Shown here: in pieces, positions 8,107 to 16,686 of the stretch
How the letters are laid out: each line of letters starts with the position of its first letter
Numbering within the stretch: position 1 is the first letter of the stretch
DNA from: Pseudomonadales bacterium
Lineage (GTDB): Bacteria; Pseudomonadota; Gammaproteobacteria; Pseudomonadales; Azotimanducaceae
Reading direction: 5' to 3'
DNA length: 32,598 bases
NCBI GenBank assembly: GCA_030728785.1
Contig: JANQYP010000023.1
Location: 1 to 32,598 of the forward strand
Position numbers and translations under genes: made by a program
Notes under the pieces: generated by a model
Database searches by the model: none
Seen by the model: only the letters and a program-made list of their open reading frames with translations
What the model was told of the DNA's origin: nothing

Positions 8107-9384
8107 TTGGACAAACAGGCAATGGCGCAGCGGCATGCTGAACGCCGCTATGATTTACAAGTTCAGCGGGACCTGCCCCGCAACTTTTACGCTCACCTTG
8201 GGCATGGCATGCTTGGCCAGACAGGTTTTCGGCTGATCAATGCGCCCACCTTCCTGCCGGCCTATATCATGTTGCTGTCCGGCGGATCAGAGATGATGGT
8301 TGGCCTGGCCTTGTCAGTGCAGGCCCTGGGCATGATGCTGACGCCATTGCTGGGCGCTAACCTGATTGAACACCGCAAGCGGGTCCTGCCAGTGGGTTTC
8401 CTGATTGGCGCTATGATGCGCCTCAGTGTCCTGTTTATCGCCTTGTCCGGGCTGCTGCTCGGTGGCACCAGCGTCCTGGTTGCGATCCTCGTCAGCCTGA
8501 CCCTGCTTGGCCTGTTCCAGGGCATGCAGGGTGTGGTGTTCAATTTCCTGATGTCGAAGGTCATTCCCGTGAAAAAACGTGGCCGTTTAACCGGCCTGCG
8601 TAACTTTCTCGCCGGTATTACCTCCGCCGCTGTGGCCTGGCTGGGTGGCCACTATCTGCTGGGCGAAGTCCCGACGGCAGCAGGTTACTCCTATACCTTC
8701 CTGCTGGCATTTGTTCTCACCAGTATTGGTTTGTTGCTGCTGTTGTTTGTCCGAGAGCCAGAGCCACCCACCGTTAAGGTCAAGCTGGGCCTGGTCCAGC
8801 GCCTCGGTGAGGTGCCGCAACTGCTCCGCGAGGATCCGGCGTTCAGTCGGTATTTTCTGGCGCGCTCACTGGCCACCATGGGCCGCATGGCCATGCCCTT
8901 CTATATTCTCTTTGCCGGCCAGTCCATCGGCCTGAGCGGCCAGAATCTGGGTATCATCACCTTCGCCTTTACCATTGCCGGCACCGTGTCGAATCTTGCC
9001 TGGGGCAGCATGGCCGATCGACACGGTTTCCGCGGTACATTTCTGCTGTCCATTGCACTCTGGGTGGTGTCCACTCTGGTGTTATTGGTGGCCAGCAGCC
9101 AGTGGCTGATTATTCTTGTATTTATTGGTATTGGTGCGGCCGTGCAGGGTTTTCAGAACTCCTCCATTAACCTGACCCTGGAATTTGGTGATCGGGATAA
9201 CCTGCCCATGCGCATTGCCATCGCCAATACGGCCTCAGAACTGGCGGGCACCCTTGGCCCTCTGTTGGGCGGTGTATTGGCTGCGCTGCTGGGTTATGAG
9301 GCGGTTTTTATCGCCTCAATTGTGTTCCTGATAATTGGTGGTGCCGTGGTCCGGATCTATGTGCCGGAACCAAGAAAGCGCTAA
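8107..9384 (+). CDS. Major facilitator superfamily transporter, substrate unknown
   Basis: A protein of about 425 residues with twelve predicted membrane spans. The first half has the helix 2-3 loop LIEHRKRVLP, a variant of the MFS A-motif. The second half repeats it as SMADRHGFRGTF after helix 8. A soluble loop near residues 215-250 (REPEPPTVKVKLGLVQRLGEVP) separates the two six-helix halves. I cannot name the substrate. The start is uncertain: TTG at 8107 has GGGAG 11 nt upstream, and an in-frame ATG at 8122 is equally possible. It lies 60 bp after dsbC on the same strand and is followed by a strong terminator about 200 bp after its stop. Confidence 0.85.
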   Translation: MDKQAMAQRHAERRYDLQVQRDLPRNFYAHLGHGMLGQTGFRLINAPTFLPAYIMLLSGGSEMMVGLALSVQALGMMLTPLLGANLIEHRKRVLPVGFLIGAMMRLSVLFIALSGLLLGGTSVLVAILVSLTLLGLFQGMQGVVFNFLMSKVIPVKKRGRLTGLRNFLAGITSAAVAWLGGHYLLGEVPTAAGYSYTFLLAFVLTSIGLLLLLFVREPEPPTVKVKLGLVQRLGEVPQLLREDPAFSRYFLARSLATMGRMAMPFYILFAGQSIGLSGQNLGIITFAFTIAGTVSNLAWGSMADRHGFRGTFLLSIALWVVSTLVLLVASSQWLIILVFIGIGAAVQGFQNSSINLTLEFGDRDNLPMRIAIANTASELAGTLGPLLGGVLAALLGYEAVFIASIVFLIIGGAVVRIYVPEPRKR

Positions 9385-9588
9385 TCGACCTTTGCAGCAG
9401 CAACCAAAGCTGGCTAATATGCTCACTCTTCACAGGTACTCGAGTCAGCCGGTCATGCCCCGTATTGTTGTTTTTGCAGCTGCATCCGCTCCCGCTGTGG
9501 CACCAGCCACGGCGGCTGTGGCGCGCCTGTTGGGTCAGCCTGCGCGATCTGCGGCAGCGGCAACCCCATAGATTTTGAAAACAGAGTG

Positions 9589-9626
9589 CCGGGTTCGCAC
9601 TCTAGGTGTGAACCCGGTTTTTTTTT
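9589..9626 (+). terminator. intrinsic terminator after the MFS gene
   Basis: A 12-bp stem forms between CCGGGTTCGCAC (9589-9600) and GTGTGAACCCGG (9606-9617), with one G-U pair. The loop is 5 nt and nine T follow. It separates the xerD-dsbC-MFS group from the aminotransferase gene. The 204 bp between the MFS stop and this stem is GC-rich and shows no convincing gene. Confidence 0.93.
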
Positions 9627-9659
9627 GGCAGTTATTTAACCGTAAAAGATGTAACCAAC

Positions 9660-10874
9660 ATGACAATGGAAGATTTTCCGCGTATCAAGCGCCTGCCGCC
9701 TTATATCTTCAGTATCACAGATGCTCTGAAAAAGACGGCCCGCGCCCGTGGTGAAGATATTATCGATTTTGGTATGGGTAACCCTGACCAGCCAACTCCC
9801 AAGCATATTGTCGATAAGCTGATTGAGACGGTGCAGCGCGGCGACACTCATCGCTACTCCCAGTCGAAGGGTATTCCGCGACTGCGCAAGGCCATCTGCA
9901 ACTGGTACAAGGATCGCTATGACGTTGACCTGAACCATGAGACTGAAGCCATTGTGACCCTGGGTTCGAAAGAGGGTATTGCCCATCTGGCCATGGCGGT
10001 ACTGGGGCCTGGAGACGCTGTGCTGGTCCCCAATCCGGCCTACCCCGTGCATCCCTATGGTTCAGTGCTGGCGGATGCTGACGTACGCCATGTGCCGCTG
10101 ACACCCGACGTGGACTTTTTTACGGAGCTTGAAAACGCCATCATCAATACCTGGCCAAAGCCAAAGATGTTGATTATCAACTTCCCGGGCAACCCGACGG
10201 GCCAGTGTGTGGAGCTGGAGTTTTTTGAAAAGATCATCAGAATCGCCAAGGAACACAGTATCTGGGTAGTGCAGGATATTGCCTATGCCGATATCGTCTT
10301 TGATGGCTACAAGGCGCCGTCCATCCTACAGGTGCCTGGCGCCAAGGATATTGCCGTTGAGTTTTTCACCATGTCGAAGAGTTACAACATGCCTGGCTGG
10401 CGGATAGGTTTTTGTGCGGGTAACCCAACCCTGATTGGCGCCCTGGCACGGATTAAGTCGTACCTCGACTACGGCATGTTTACACCGGTGCAGGTGGCTG
10501 CCATTGCCGCCCTGGAAGGTGACCAGAACTGTGTGACAGATATTGTCGAGATGTATCGCAAGCGCCGTGATGTCCTGTGTGAGGGTCTTAATGCCCTCGG
10601 CTGGCAGGTGCAGAAGCCCAAGGCGACCATGTTTGTCTGGGCCAAGATTCCACCCCGGTTTGCCCACCTGGGTTCACTGGAATTCAGCAAGTTGCTGCTC
10701 CAGGAAGCCAAGGTGGCAGTTTCCCCGGGTATTGGCTTTGGCCAGCACGGGGATGACCATGTACGTTTTGCCTTAATTGAAAATGAACACCGCACTCGTC
10801 AGGCCCTGCGCGGTTTGCGCAAGGTGTTTGGCACAGCCGGCAGCAGCGATACGGCTCCGAAGGGAGAGTCATAG
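9660..10874 (+). CDS. alaC: AlaC-like PLP-dependent aminotransferase (alanine/glutamate-pyruvate type)
   Basis: A 404-residue class I/II aminotransferase. Family features are [21 protein letters not shown] near the N-terminus, [28 protein letters not shown] and the PLP Schiff-base lysine K240 in [13 protein letters not shown]. It most resembles AlaC (YfdZ), which makes alanine from pyruvate and glutamate. Its placement directly before hom, with a 1-nt stop/start overlap, suggests co-regulation with aspartate-family amino acid synthesis, so a role in that pathway is an alternative. The ATG at 9660 has only a weak upstream ribosome site. Length is typical. Confidence 0.88.
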   Translation: MTMEDFPRIKRLPPYIFSITDALKKTARARGEDIIDFGMGNPDQPTPKHIVDKLIETVQRGDTHRYSQSKGIPRLRKAICNWYKDRYDVDLNHETEAIVTLGSKEGIAHLAMAVLGPGDAVLVPNPAYPVHPYGSVLADADVRHVPLTPDVDFFTELENAIINTWPKPKMLIINFPGNPTGQCVELEFFEKIIRIAKEHSIWVVQDIAYADIVFDGYKAPSILQVPGAKDIAVEFFTMSKSYNMPGWRIGFCAGNPTLIGALARIKSYLDYGMFTPVQVAAIAALEGDQNCVTDIVEMYRKRRDVLCEGLNALGWQVQKPKATMFVWAKIPPRFAHLGSLEFSKLLLQEAKVAVSPGIGFGQHGDDHVRFALIENEHRTRQALRGLRKVFGTAGSSDTAPKGES

Positions 10875-12160
10875 TGGATTCCGTGAAAATTGGCGTTTGC
10901 GGTCTGGGTACCGTCGGCGCCGGTGTGGTTAATCTGTTGCAACGGAACGCCGGGGAGATTCAACGCAAGACCGGCCGGCATCTCGAAGTGGTGCAGGTCG
11001 GTTGTCGGCGCGACAATGCCGATTGTGATCTGGCGGGTATTGACGTGGTGCGGGATATTTTTGCCGTGGTGAATAACCCGGCGGTGGACGTTGTCCTGGA
11101 GTTGATCGGCGGCACCGACACAGCCCTGGCGCTGGTACAACAAGCCTTGGGCAACGGCAAACATGTGGTCACCGCCAACAAAGCCCTGATAGCTCAGCAT
11201 GGTGATGCGTTGTTTGCCCTGGCCGCCAGTGCGGGTGTCAGCCTGAAATTTGAAGCCGGTATTGCCGGCGGTATCCCCATCGTCAAGGCCATTCGTGAAG
11301 GCCTGGCCGGCAACACCATCACGCGCCTGGCGGGTATTATCAATGGCACCTCCAACTTCATCCTTACTGAGATGGAAGCCGCCAATCGCAGCTTTGCCGA
11401 TGTGTTGGTGGAGGCGCAGGCCCTGGGTTATGCCGAGGCTGATCCCACCTTTGATGTTGAAGGCATTGATGCGGCTCACAAGCTGACCATCCTGTCGTCC
11501 ATTGCCTTTGGCGTGCCCCTGCGTTTTGATGCTATTTACACAGAAGGCATCAGCAAGATCACCGCTGAAGATATGCGTTTTGCCAGCGAGTTTGGCTACC
11601 GCATCAAGCACCTGGGTATTACCACCAAGGGCAAACGCGGCATTGAGTTGCGGGTGCATCCGACGCTGGTGGAGAAGAGCCATCTGCTGGCCCAGGTGAA
11701 TGGCGTCATGAATGCCGTGCTGGTTGACAGTGATGCCGCTGGCCAGACCCTTTATTATGGTGCTGGCGCCGGTGCCGGGCCCACAGCCTCGTCAGTGGTG
11801 GCAGACATTATTGATATTGTTCGTAACCAGGGTAGTGATGGTATACCGAACCTGGGGTTTGTGCCGGCGGCTATGCAGGCTTTGCCTATTCTGGGTATTC
11901 ACGAAACACAATCCTGCCAGTACCTGCGCCTTTCTGTCCTCGATCGGCCGGGTGTGCTGGCGCGGATTTCATCCATTCTCGGGCAGCATAATATCAGCAT
12001 CGAATCTTTGATCCAGAAGGATGCCCGCAAGGCGCTGGCACCCATCGCCATCATGACTGACGAGATACCCGAGCAAGCTATCATCGCGGCACTGGCAGAG
12101 CTTGAAGCCCTTGACGAAGTGATTGGCAGCGTCAGTCGTATTCGCGTCGAGTCCTTCTAG
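10874..12160 (+). CDS. hom: Homoserine dehydrogenase
   Basis: A 428-residue monofunctional homoserine dehydrogenase that reduces aspartate semialdehyde to homoserine, the branch point to threonine and methionine. It has a Rossmann NAD(P) motif G10-L-G12-T-V-G15, the catalytic domain (GGIPIVKAIREGLAGN, INGTSNFILTEM, EGIDAAHKLTIL) and a C-terminal ACT domain (LRLSVLDRPGVLARISSIL), the usual site for threonine feedback. The GTG start shares one base with the alaC stop, implying translational coupling. recJ follows 10 bp later. thrC, which follows hom in Pseudomonas and many relatives, is not here. Confidence 0.97.
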   Translation: MDSVKIGVCGLGTVGAGVVNLLQRNAGEIQRKTGRHLEVVQVGCRRDNADCDLAGIDVVRDIFAVVNNPAVDVVLELIGGTDTALALVQQALGNGKHVVTANKALIAQHGDALFALAASAGVSLKFEAGIAGGIPIVKAIREGLAGNTITRLAGIINGTSNFILTEMEAANRSFADVLVEAQALGYAEADPTFDVEGIDAAHKLTILSSIAFGVPLRFDAIYTEGISKITAEDMRFASEFGYRIKHLGITTKGKRGIELRVHPTLVEKSHLLAQVNGVMNAVLVDSDAAGQTLYYGAGAGAGPTASSVVADIIDIVRNQGSDGIPNLGFVPAAMQALPILGIHETQSCQYLRLSVLDRPGVLARISSILGQHNISIESLIQKDARKALAPIAIMTDEIPEQAIIAALAELEALDEVIGSVSRIRVESF

Positions 12161-12170
12161 GGCTTTTGCC

Positions 12171-13904
12171 ATGTCACAGCGCCTGGTTCGCCGTCCGGCC
12201 ACGCATCAGCTTGATGTGGGTTCGCCGCTTTTAGGGCGGTTGTATGCCGGCCGTGGTATTCGTCACCTGGATGAGATTGACTGCTCCCTGCAGCGCCTGT
12301 TGTCACCCGGCACCATGCTTGGCCTGGCGCCGGCCGGTGAGTTACTGGCAGCCTGCGTCAGTGGCCAGCAGCGCATTCTGGTGGTCGGTGACTTTGATGC
12401 CGATGGTGCCACCAGCGCCACCCTGATGGTGTTGGGCCTGCGGGCCATGGGTGCGCTGCAGGTGGATTACCTGGTGCCCAACCGCTTCGAATACGGCTAC
12501 GGCCTGACGCCGGAAATTGTCTTGCTGGCGGCGGGTATCGACACCCCGGCGCAAGCCTTGGGTGACGCCTGCCCGCACCTGATTATTACCGTGGATAACG
12601 GCATCTCCAGTCTTGAGGGTATTGCCCTCGCCAAATCCCTGGGTATTAAGGTGCTGGTCACAGACCACCATCTGCCGGGTGATGTTCTGCCCGCCGCGGA
12701 TGTTATTGTCAATCCGAACCAGCCTGGTTGCCAATTTGCCAGCAAGTCCCTGGCGGGTTGTGGTGTTGCCTTTTATTTGCTGACTGCCGTCCGTCAGGCC
12801 CTGCGGGCCCTTAACTGGTTTGACCCGACCATTCGAGCAGCCCCCAACCTTGCTGATTATCTTGACCTGGTGGCCCTTGGCACCATTGCTGATGTGGTAG
12901 TGCTGGACCAGAACAACCGCATTTTGGTCAGTGAAGGCATTCGCCGTATTCGTGCCGGGCGCTGCCGCCCGGGTATCACCGCACTGTTGGAGCAGGCGGG
13001 TACAGACCCCCGCCGCCTGGTGTCCCGGGACCTGGCCTTTGGTGTTGGTCCAAGGCTGAATGCAGCGGGGCGTCTGGAGGATATGTCGCTGGGTATCGAA
13101 TGCCTGCTGGCGCCGACCATTGAGGATGCCCGGGCCCGCGCCGGGCATCTGGATGAACTCAACAAGGCCCGGCGGCTCATTGAAAACGAGATGAAAGCCC
13201 AGGCCCAGCTGAACCTTAAACTGCAGCACAACCTTACCGCCGGTGGTCACCGCACCGGTGTCTGCCTGTTTAATGATGACTGGCACCAGGGTGTGATTGG
13301 CATCGTTGCGTCCCGTATCAAGGATCAGTTGCACCGCCCCGTGTTTGCCTTTGCGCAGACCACCGATAATGAAATGAAAGGCTCGGGCCGCTCTATCGCC
13401 GGCCTGCATATTCGAGACGCACTGGCGGTCATTGATGCCCGCAACCCTGGCCTGATTCTCAAATTTGGTGGCCATGCCATGGCTGCCGGCCTGACCATTA
13501 AGGCCAGCGAGTTTGAAACCTTTGCTCGGCTGTTTGACGAGCAGGCCAGTGCCAGCCTGAGCCAGGCAGACCTGGAGCGAGTGCTGGTGAGTGATGGTGC
13601 GCCAGGGGTGCCAGTAGACCTGCCCATGGTTCGCGAGATGCTGGAAGCCATGCCCTGGGGGCAGGGCTTTCCTGAACCTTTGTTTGATGGCGATTTTGAA
13701 ATTCTTGACCAGCGTATTGTTGGCCAGCGGCACCTGAAGATGAAACTGCTCAGTGGCAACCAGACCTTTGATGCCATTGCCTTTAATCAGGATCGACTGG
13801 TGGAAGGGCGCAACAAACACATGGCCTACCGGCTGGATATCAACGAATATCGTGGCCGGCAGACTGTGCAGTTGATTGTTGAAGCCGTAGACGTGTTTCT
13901 GTAA
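12171..13904 (+). CDS. recJ: Single-stranded-DNA-specific 5'-3' exonuclease RecJ
   Basis: A 577-residue DHH-family nuclease, the same length as E. coli RecJ, acting in RecF-pathway recombination and mismatch repair. Visible motifs are DFDADGATSATLM (from D74), TVDNGISS, TDHHLPG (D165-H166-H167), LVALGTIADVV, and the DHHA1 motif FGGHAMAAGLTI. A C-terminal OB-like domain ends the protein. The ATG at 12171 follows AGGG and starts right after hom; an earlier in-frame start at 12123 would overlap hom and is unlikely. The gene converges on the acyl-CoA dehydrogenase pair, with 33 bp between the stops and no clear terminator. Confidence 0.97.
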   Translation: MSQRLVRRPATHQLDVGSPLLGRLYAGRGIRHLDEIDCSLQRLLSPGTMLGLAPAGELLAACVSGQQRILVVGDFDADGATSATLMVLGLRAMGALQVDYLVPNRFEYGYGLTPEIVLLAAGIDTPAQALGDACPHLIITVDNGISSLEGIALAKSLGIKVLVTDHHLPGDVLPAADVIVNPNQPGCQFASKSLAGCGVAFYLLTAVRQALRALNWFDPTIRAAPNLADYLDLVALGTIADVVVLDQNNRILVSEGIRRIRAGRCRPGITALLEQAGTDPRRLVSRDLAFGVGPRLNAAGRLEDMSLGIECLLAPTIEDARARAGHLDELNKARRLIENEMKAQAQLNLKLQHNLTAGGHRTGVCLFNDDWHQGVIGIVASRIKDQLHRPVFAFAQTTDNEMKGSGRSIAGLHIRDALAVIDARNPGLILKFGGHAMAAGLTIKASEFETFARLFDEQASASLSQADLERVLVSDGAPGVPVDLPMVREMLEAMPWGQGFPEPLFDGDFEILDQRIVGQRHLKMKLLSGNQTFDAIAFNQDRLVEGRNKHMAYRLDINEYRGRQTVQLIVEAVDVFL

Positions 13905-13937
13905 ACGTGGTGCTGTAGCGCTGCCTTTTTTGGTGCC

Positions 13938-15092
13938 TCAGGCCGCTTTACCAATCAGCAGATCAGCCAGCTTGGTGCGGTGGTACCTGGCATCGCCATA
14001 CAGGGCCTGGTTATGCATCTGGCGCTTGAAGAACAGATGGACATAACACTCCCAGGTAAAACCAATGCCACCGTGGAACTGCACGGCCCGGCTGCTGGAA
14101 AATACCGCCATCTCACTGGCACAGGCTTTAGCCATATGGGCCAGTTTCTCTGTGTTGGCAAAGTCCAGGCGCTGCGGGTCTGAGTCGATGGCGCAGGCCG
14201 CGTTGTAGGCCAGCGACTTGGCCTTGTCGATCTCAATCATGACGTTCACCAAAGGATGTTTTACCGCCTGAAAGAAACCCAGGGGTCGGTCAAATTGAAC
14301 CCTGACCTTGGCGTATTCCACCGTGGTCTGCAGCAGCCATTCACCGGCGCCGACCATGTCTGCCGCGACAATGGCCTGGATCGCAGGCAGGGCATGGCGG
14401 ATGGCTGCAGCACCGGTACCCGGTGCGGCAACTTCAATAGCGTCAACATGGCTGAGATTGATATGGGCCTGGTCGCGGGTCAGGTCGATGATGCCATCGG
14501 CCTTGATGGTCACGCCGGCAGCGTTGCTGTTGACGTAGTACAAGCCAATGCCAGCCGCGGCGCGGGCACTGACCAACAGGCCTTCGGCTTTACCGGCGTC
14601 CTGGACAAACCAGGCACTGCCGTTGAGTTTGCCGGCCGTTACGCTGACATCTGTATCTTCAGGCTCCCACGAACCCGCCTTGTTAGTGATGGCCAGGGTC
14701 ATGGGCGTGCCTGTGGCGATGTCCGCCAGCAGGCTGTCAGCCGTGGCACTGGCGCATTCACGCAGCACAAAGGTGGTGTTGAAGGTGGCAATCAGCGGTG
14801 ACGGAAATGCCGCCCGGCCAGCTTCTTCTGCGAGGGCGACGGCTGCTACCAGCGGCATGCCGATACCACCGGCGGACTCGGGGACACAGGCGGCGGTCCA
14901 GCCCAGGTCTGTTATTTGTTGCCACAGGCCCTTGTCCCAGAGGCACTCAATGTTGCGGTGAATATTCGGGTTGGACGCCACCTGGCGGTGAATCTTGTCA
15001 GCACTGCAATGGTCGCTGAAAAACTTTCTGGCGGAATCCCTGAGCATGGTCTCGTCTTCGCCAAAACCAAAATTTTTAGGTTGCTCTTGCAT
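13938..15092 (-). CDS. Acyl-CoA dehydrogenase family protein, probable second subunit of a heteromer
   Basis: A 384-residue FAD enzyme-family protein. The N-terminal helical domain contains LGWTAACVPESAGGIGM; the middle beta domain is weakly conserved, and the C-terminal helical domain has VQFDRPLGFFQAVKHPLVNV, VQFHGGIGFTWECYVHLFFKR and DARYHRTKLADLL. The last motifs are typical of the FadE29-like partner in heteromeric acyl-CoA dehydrogenases. It lies 48 bp after another dehydrogenase gene on the same strand, with a good ribosome site (AAAGGA), and probably forms a complex with it. Which acyl-CoA is oxidised cannot be read from the sequence. Steroid side chains, cyclic or branched acids are known substrates of such pairs. 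Confidence 0.9.
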   Translation of the reverse strand: MQEQPKNFGFGEDETMLRDSARKFFSDHCSADKIHRQVASNPNIHRNIECLWDKGLWQQITDLGWTAACVPESAGGIGMPLVAAVALAEEAGRAAFPSPLIATFNTTFVLRECASATADSLLADIATGTPMTLAITNKAGSWEPEDTDVSVTAGKLNGSAWFVQDAGKAEGLLVSARAAAGIGLYYVNSNAAGVTIKADGIIDLTRDQAHINLSHVDAIEVAAPGTGAAAIRHALPAIQAIVAADMVGAGEWLLQTTVEYAKVRVQFDRPLGFFQAVKHPLVNVMIEIDKAKSLAYNAACAIDSDPQRLDFANTEKLAHMAKACASEMAVFSSSRAVQFHGGIGFTWECYVHLFFKRQMHNQALYGDARYHRTKLADLLIGKAA

Positions 15093-15140
15093 GTTGTTTT
15101 CCTTTTATGGCGGTTGCGATGCCGGGCGTAAAAATCAGGG

Positions 15141-16385
15141 TTATTTAGATTTCGGCAGGCCAAGGACGCGTTCGCCAAGAATATTACGCTGCACTTCATT
15201 GGCGCCGGCGGCGATGGTGACGCCAAAGCTGTTCATGTAGGCCAGCTGCCATTCGCCACCACCGGCGGCGTTCTCATCATTCAGGTACAGGCTGCTGGCA
15301 GGGCCCTGGATGTCGTAGGTGATTGCCGCCAGGTCCTGGTTGAATTCGGTGCCAATTAATTTGTTCTGCAGGGGAATACGCATGGGATGGTCCGTCAGGG
15401 CCGGTACCAGGGTGCGGCGCTGGTTCTGCCGAAAGGCTTCCTGGCGAATGGCAATTTTGACCATTTCGTCGCGAATCAAGGGGTCGTCGGCGGCGGTCTT
15501 GCCGTTGCGACTACTGCTTTTGGCCAGGTTGATCAGGGCCGCGGGGCTGCTGGTATTTGCGCTTTTGCTGTTTTCCTGGATCATGCCACCGGCAGCGGGT
15601 GTGACCAGCAGACCCGCGCCGCGTTCATGGGCAAGGGTGGTCATGGCAACTTTCCAGCCGGCGCCAACGGCATCAAGACGGTATTTGTCCTCTATCACCA
15701 GGTCATCAAAAATCACTTCATTAAAGCCCGTCTCGCCGGTCAGTTTGATCAGCGGCCGAACAGTGACACCCTTGCCAACCGCTGGCTGGATGGGCACCAC
15801 AAAATAGGACAGGCCGTTATACTTGTCGGTTTTGTCTGTACGGCAGAGCAATATCATCCAGTCGGCAAAGTGCGCCAGGGAAGTCCAGACCTTGTGGCCA
15901 TTGATGACCCAGCTGTCACCGCGTTTCTCAGCAAAGGTCTGCTGGTTGGCAAGGTCCGAGCCAGCGCCGGGTTCACTGAAACCCTGGCACCAGATTTCCG
16001 CACCTGACAAAAGGCCTGGCAGCAAGGCGCGCTTGACCTCTTCCTGGGCATGGATATAGAGGGTCGGAGCCGCCATACCAAGGCCGATGATGTTCGGCAA
16101 AAAGGGTGTCCTGGCGCTCTGCATTTCCTGGTTGGCAATGGTCTGGCAGTTTGTATGGCCACCACCGCCCACCGCCGTTGAATAATCGCAGCCCACCAGG
16201 CCGGCGGCATAAGCGGATTTCTGCCAGGCCTGCAGCCAGGCCATCGCCTTCGGATCACTGAGCTCCAGTGCCCCGAGGGGAATCCGCACCGGCGGCTGGC
16301 CGGGATGGTTGGCGCTCAGCCATTGCCGGCAATAGGCACGAAACTCAGCTTGTTCGGGGGTGTCCATTCGATCAGCGTCTGCCAT
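15141..16385 (-). CDS. Acyl-CoA dehydrogenase, first subunit of a likely heteromeric pair
   Basis: A 414-residue acyl-CoA dehydrogenase of the FadE28/FadE17-like type. Motifs are CDYSTAVGGGGHTNCQTIANQE in the N-terminal helical domain, WCQGFSEPGAGSDLANQQT (FAD-binding loop), WVINGHKVWTSLAHFADW, HERGAG, and the C-terminal GANEVQRNILGERVLGLPK. A loop after HERGAG rich in Ser/Asn (about residues 265-290) is an insertion relative to shorter family members. The ATG at 16385 has CTGGAG upstream. First gene of a two-gene minus-strand operon with the 13938-15092 gene. A 301-bp divergent region separates it from the molybdenum oxidoreductase. Confidence 0.92.
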   Translation of the reverse strand: MADADRMDTPEQAEFRAYCRQWLSANHPGQPPVRIPLGALELSDPKAMAWLQAWQKSAYAAGLVGCDYSTAVGGGGHTNCQTIANQEMQSARTPFLPNIIGLGMAAPTLYIHAQEEVKRALLPGLLSGAEIWCQGFSEPGAGSDLANQQTFAEKRGDSWVINGHKVWTSLAHFADWMILLCRTDKTDKYNGLSYFVVPIQPAVGKGVTVRPLIKLTGETGFNEVIFDDLVIEDKYRLDAVGAGWKVAMTTLAHERGAGLLVTPAAGGMIQENSKSANTSSPAALINLAKSSSRNGKTAADDPLIRDEMVKIAIRQEAFRQNQRRTLVPALTDHPMRIPLQNKLIGTEFNQDLAAITYDIQGPASSLYLNDENAAGGGEWQLAYMNSFGVTIAAGANEVQRNILGERVLGLPKSK

Positions 16386-16508
16386 AGTGCTGCTCCAGAG
16401 AAGTGATTAACGAGTTTGCCAGGGATTGGCAAGCAGCCACGTTGGCAATGTTTTGCCTGCGGCATGTGTCTGACTGTGGAAATTACCTGATGGCTGGCGC
16501 CACAAAAA

Positions 16509-16522
16509 GGTCATTTATGACC
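16509..16522. promoter_or_regulatory. perfect palindrome GGTCATTTATGACC, candidate operator
   Basis: GGTCAT-TT-ATGACC is a perfect 6+2+6 inverted repeat in the 301-bp divergent region between the acyl-CoA dehydrogenase pair (minus) and the molybdenum oxidoreductase (plus). A dimeric regulator could control both. It does not match the FadR or PsrA sites I know, so the regulator is unknown. Confidence 0.55.
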
Positions 16523-16527
16523 AATTG

Positions 16528-16560
16528 TTGTGCCATGGTTGTGCCATGGTTGTGCCAGCG
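16528..16560. repeat. 11-nt tandem repeat, three copies
   Basis: TTGTGCCATGG is present twice head to tail, then as TTGTGCCAGCG. It begins six bases after the palindrome at 16509-16522 in the same divergent intergenic region. The period matches roughly one helix turn, so it could present a binding site on one face of the DNA, or be a slippage product. Confidence 0.85.
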
Positions 16561-16686
16561 TGCCGTCCTGGCGGCACTGCAAGACGGGACTTGATACCCT
16601 GCGGGCTATGCCGTTTAATCAGGCGCGGACGATTGCCGCTATCGATGACTCGCGACCAAACCATATTAAATGCCATGGGTGAGCTG

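Noticed and set aside
9419-9571. Alanine-rich open frame of about 50 codons between the MFS gene and the terminator
   Set aside because: No ribosome site, low-complexity composition typical of GC-rich non-coding DNA, and it overlaps the MFS end in a longer form.
10799-11683. 294-codon open frame on the minus strand within hom
   Set aside because: Antisense shadow of hom, with His/Gln-rich composition and no domain.
12342-13820. 492-codon open frame on the minus strand within recJ
   Set aside because: Long only because of the recJ codon bias; Gln/Gly-rich, no domain, and recJ itself is fully supported.
13905-13937. Possible bidirectional terminator between recJ and the dehydrogenase pair
   Set aside because: Only a short GCGC-type dyad next to a T-run; the stem is too weak to call.
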